Below, one piece after another: positions 5,096 through 6,238 of a stretch of 6,238 bases of DNA. The stretch is taken from positions 1 to 6,238 of the forward strand of contig CAJUPN010000024.1 in assembly GCA_910588195.1 (NCBI GenBank), read 5' to 3'. A program made the position numbers and the translations under genes. Positions within the stretch are counted from its first letter, which is position 1. Each line of letters starts with the position of its first letter. The notes under the pieces were generated by a model that ran no database searches, was not told where the DNA came from, and saw only the letters and a list, made by a program, of their open reading frames with translations. The DNA is from an uncultured Bacilli bacterium. GTDB taxonomy: Bacteria > Bacillota_I > Bacilli_A > RF39 > UBA660.

Positions 5096-5145
5096 AAAAC
5101 AATAATATAATTTACTATGAAAAAAGTTATATTATTGTTTTTTTT
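5096..5145 (+). promoter_or_regulatory. Terminator-like hairpin with the carboxypeptidase start codon in its loop
   Basis: AAAACAATAATATAA (5096-5110) is perfectly complementary to TTATATTATTGTTTT (5127-5141). TTT (5111-5113) extends the stem with AAG (5124-5126) through one G-U and two A-U pairs. This gives 18 bp around a 10-nt loop (5114-5123) that contains the ATG at 5117. Further T-rich sequence (5142-5155) follows. In a transcript read through from ppa this would act as a terminator or attenuator and cage the start codon. There is only one G-C pair, so stability is moderate. Confidence 0.55.
5106..5111 (+). promoter_or_regulatory. Possible leaderless promoter of the carboxypeptidase gene
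   Basis: TATAAT at 5106-5111 ends only 5 bases before the ATG at 5117, so initiation at the usual distance would fall on or next to the start codon. No Shine-Dalgarno sequence lies upstream of this ATG, in contrast to every other gene in the window, which is consistent with a leaderless mRNA. No good -35 is seen near 5083-5088. Confidence 0.4.
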
Positions 5146-6145
5146 AATTTTATTTCCTCTTAATGTAAAAGCCTCTATTTGTGTTATGGATACTGACACT
5201 AAAAGATTGTTATCTGGTTATGGTGAAGAAGAAGTTCGTTTAATTGCCTCAACTACTAAGATTATGACATCTCTTGTTGTAATAAATAATGTAGATGACT
5301 TAAATAAGGAAATTGAAGTTACAGATGATGTTCTTAAAAGTTTTGGTTCAGGTATTTATATTGAAGTAGGAGAGCATATAAAAATAATTGATTTACTATA
5401 TGGATTAATGCTTAGAAGTGGTAATGACGCCGCTATAATGCTTGCTACTTATGTTGGTGGGTCGATGGAAGGTTTTGCTTCCTTAATGAATGAAACAGCC
5501 AAGTCTATTGGAATGAAAAATACTAAATTTATTAATTCATCAGGTTTAGAAAATGATAAAGGAGAAGGAAACACATCAACCTGCTATGACATGGCTATTC
5601 TTATGTCAGAAGCTGTAAAAAATGAAACTTTAACTAAGATAATGAGCACAAAACATTATGGAGTTCAAACAGATTATAAATATTATGATTGGTATAATAA
5701 AAACAAATTGTTAAGTGAATATAAGTATACAACAGGAGGGAAAACAGGTTATACAGAAAAAGCTTATCGTACCTTAGTAACTTCGGCTACTAAAGATAAT
5801 AAAAATTTGGCAGTTGTAACTTTGAATGAAAAAGATGATTTTGAAAAACATAAAAATAAATATGAAGAAACATTTAAAAAATATAAAATTACTAATGTTG
5901 TTGATGCTAAGCATTTCTTAAAAAAAGAAGGGTACGAAGTAAAAAAAGATATTAATATGTTACTTTTAGACAGTGAAATAAAAGACGTTGATATTAAAGT
6001 AACATATTTAAGCGATGCCTTAAATCGTGCTGGATATGTTGAAGTAAGTTTAAAAGGGAAGGTTTACATAAAAGAAAATATTTATAAACGTGAAAAAGAA
6101 AAAAGTATACTAACTAGAATAAGAGATTTCTTTAAACTATTTTAA
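5117..6145 (+). CDS. D-alanyl-D-alanine carboxypeptidase (peptidase S11, DacA/DacF type)
   Basis: This 342-residue low-molecular-mass penicillin-binding protein removes the terminal D-Ala from peptidoglycan stem peptides outside the membrane, limiting cross-linking. It has a signal peptide (about 1-19, ending V-K-A) and the three active-site motifs S45-T-T-K48, S101-G-N103 and K209-T-G211. A C-terminal domain (about 253-320) follows, and the tail (about 324-342, rich in K, R, F and L) fits the amphipathic anchor helix of PBP5-like enzymes. The length is a little below the usual 380-400. The ATG at 5117 is forced by the signal peptide, although no ribosome binding site precedes it and the start lies in the loop of a long hairpin (5096-5141). 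It is 27 nt after ppa and ends with its own terminator. DacA, DacB and DacF cannot be told apart here. Confidence 0.92.
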   Translation: MKKVILLFFLILFPLNVKASICVMDTDTKRLLSGYGEEEVRLIASTTKIMTSLVVINNVDDLNKEIEVTDDVLKSFGSGIYIEVGEHIKIIDLLYGLMLRSGNDAAIMLATYVGGSMEGFASLMNETAKSIGMKNTKFINSSGLENDKGEGNTSTCYDMAILMSEAVKNETLTKIMSTKHYGVQTDYKYYDWYNKNKLLSEYKYTTGGKTGYTEKAYRTLVTSATKDNKNLAVVTLNEKDDFEKHKNKYEETFKKYKITNVVDAKHFLKKEGYEVKKDINMLLLDSEIKDVDIKVTYLSDALNRAGYVEVSLKGKVYIKENIYKREKEKSILTRIRDFFKLF

Positions 6146-6177
6146 ATAAAAAGAAGAATAATCTTCTTTTTATTTTG
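6144..6177 (+). terminator. Terminator of the carboxypeptidase gene
   Basis: A 14-bp perfect stem (6144-6157 with 6162-6175) with a 4-nt ATAA loop starts within the stop codon. Its right arm is T-rich and runs on into the T-tract (6167-6176). The core pairing is AAAAAGAAGA (6148-6157) with TCTTCTTTTT (6162-6171). The A-rich left flank means it could also act on the minus strand. Confidence 0.8.
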
Positions 6178-6198
6178 TATAATTTTGCAAAAATACTC

Positions 6199-6227
6199 TT
6201 GACAAGACGATTAGGACTTGCTAAAAA
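6199..6227 (+). promoter_or_regulatory. Possible promoter for a gene beyond the window
   Basis: A perfect TTGACA (6199-6204) is followed after 17 bp by TAAAAA (6222-6227), preceded by TGC, which makes an extended -10. The -10 is imperfect and merges into the terminal run of 16 A's (6223-6238). A gene would be expected to the right, outside the window. Confidence 0.45.
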
Positions 6228-6238
6228 AAAAAAAAAAA

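Noticed and set aside
6178..6192. TATAAT (6178-6183) and palindrome TTTTGCAAAA (6183-6192) after the last terminator
   Set aside because: It has no matching -35 and no gene directly downstream, and such short palindromes are expected in DNA this rich in A+T.

Overview
The window reads as chromosomal DNA from a very AT-rich, walled low-GC Gram-positive bacterium (Bacillota, probably an uncultured Bacilli/Erysipelotrichia-type gut lineage; this is inference). The reasons are strong Bacillus-type Shine-Dalgarno sites (AGGAGG, AAGGAG, AGGTGAT), consensus TATAAT boxes, TAA or TAG stops throughout with TGG for Trp, and gene families typical of that group. A penicillin-binding D-Ala-D-Ala carboxypeptidase argues against a wall-less mollicute. 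There is no tRNA, rRNA, CRISPR array or insertion sequence. The last 16 bases are all A, which looks like a contig break.

Layout. Positions 1-51 hold two small hairpins, one of them a terminator for something left of the window. A near-consensus promoter drives a solitary GS-fold amidoligase-like gene (113-1036, +). The 431-base space 1037-1467 looks empty but has an organised structure. It contains a 30-residue single-helix membrane peptide on the minus strand (1171-1263) with a very strong ribosome binding site and its own terminator, facing a plus-strand unit whose strong terminator lies inside the peptide's last codons. That is the architecture of a type I toxin-antitoxin locus with overlapping convergent RNAs. 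Next come a membrane-anchored CapA/PGA_cap metallophosphatase (1468-2694, -) and, divergently across 65 bp, recX with an 11-nt-overlapping two-helix membrane protein (2760-3849, +). An NrtR-type Nudix regulator coupled to family I inorganic pyrophosphatase follows (3912-5089, +). The last gene is a secreted D-alanyl-D-alanine carboxypeptidase (5117-6145, +) with a clear terminator and, beyond it, a possible promoter for a gene outside the window.

How the genes work together. recX (RecA modulation), nrtR-ppa (NAD-linked regulation and pyrophosphate removal) and the carboxypeptidase (wall maturation) are ordinary housekeeping functions. CapA and the carboxypeptidase both act at the outer face of the membrane. 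The amidoligase and the peptide/antisense pair look like accessory material. Two regulatory arrangements stand out: the putative type I toxin-antitoxin module, and an 18-bp hairpin with a U-rich 3' flank that places the start codon of the carboxypeptidase in its loop, overlapping an apparently leaderless promoter.
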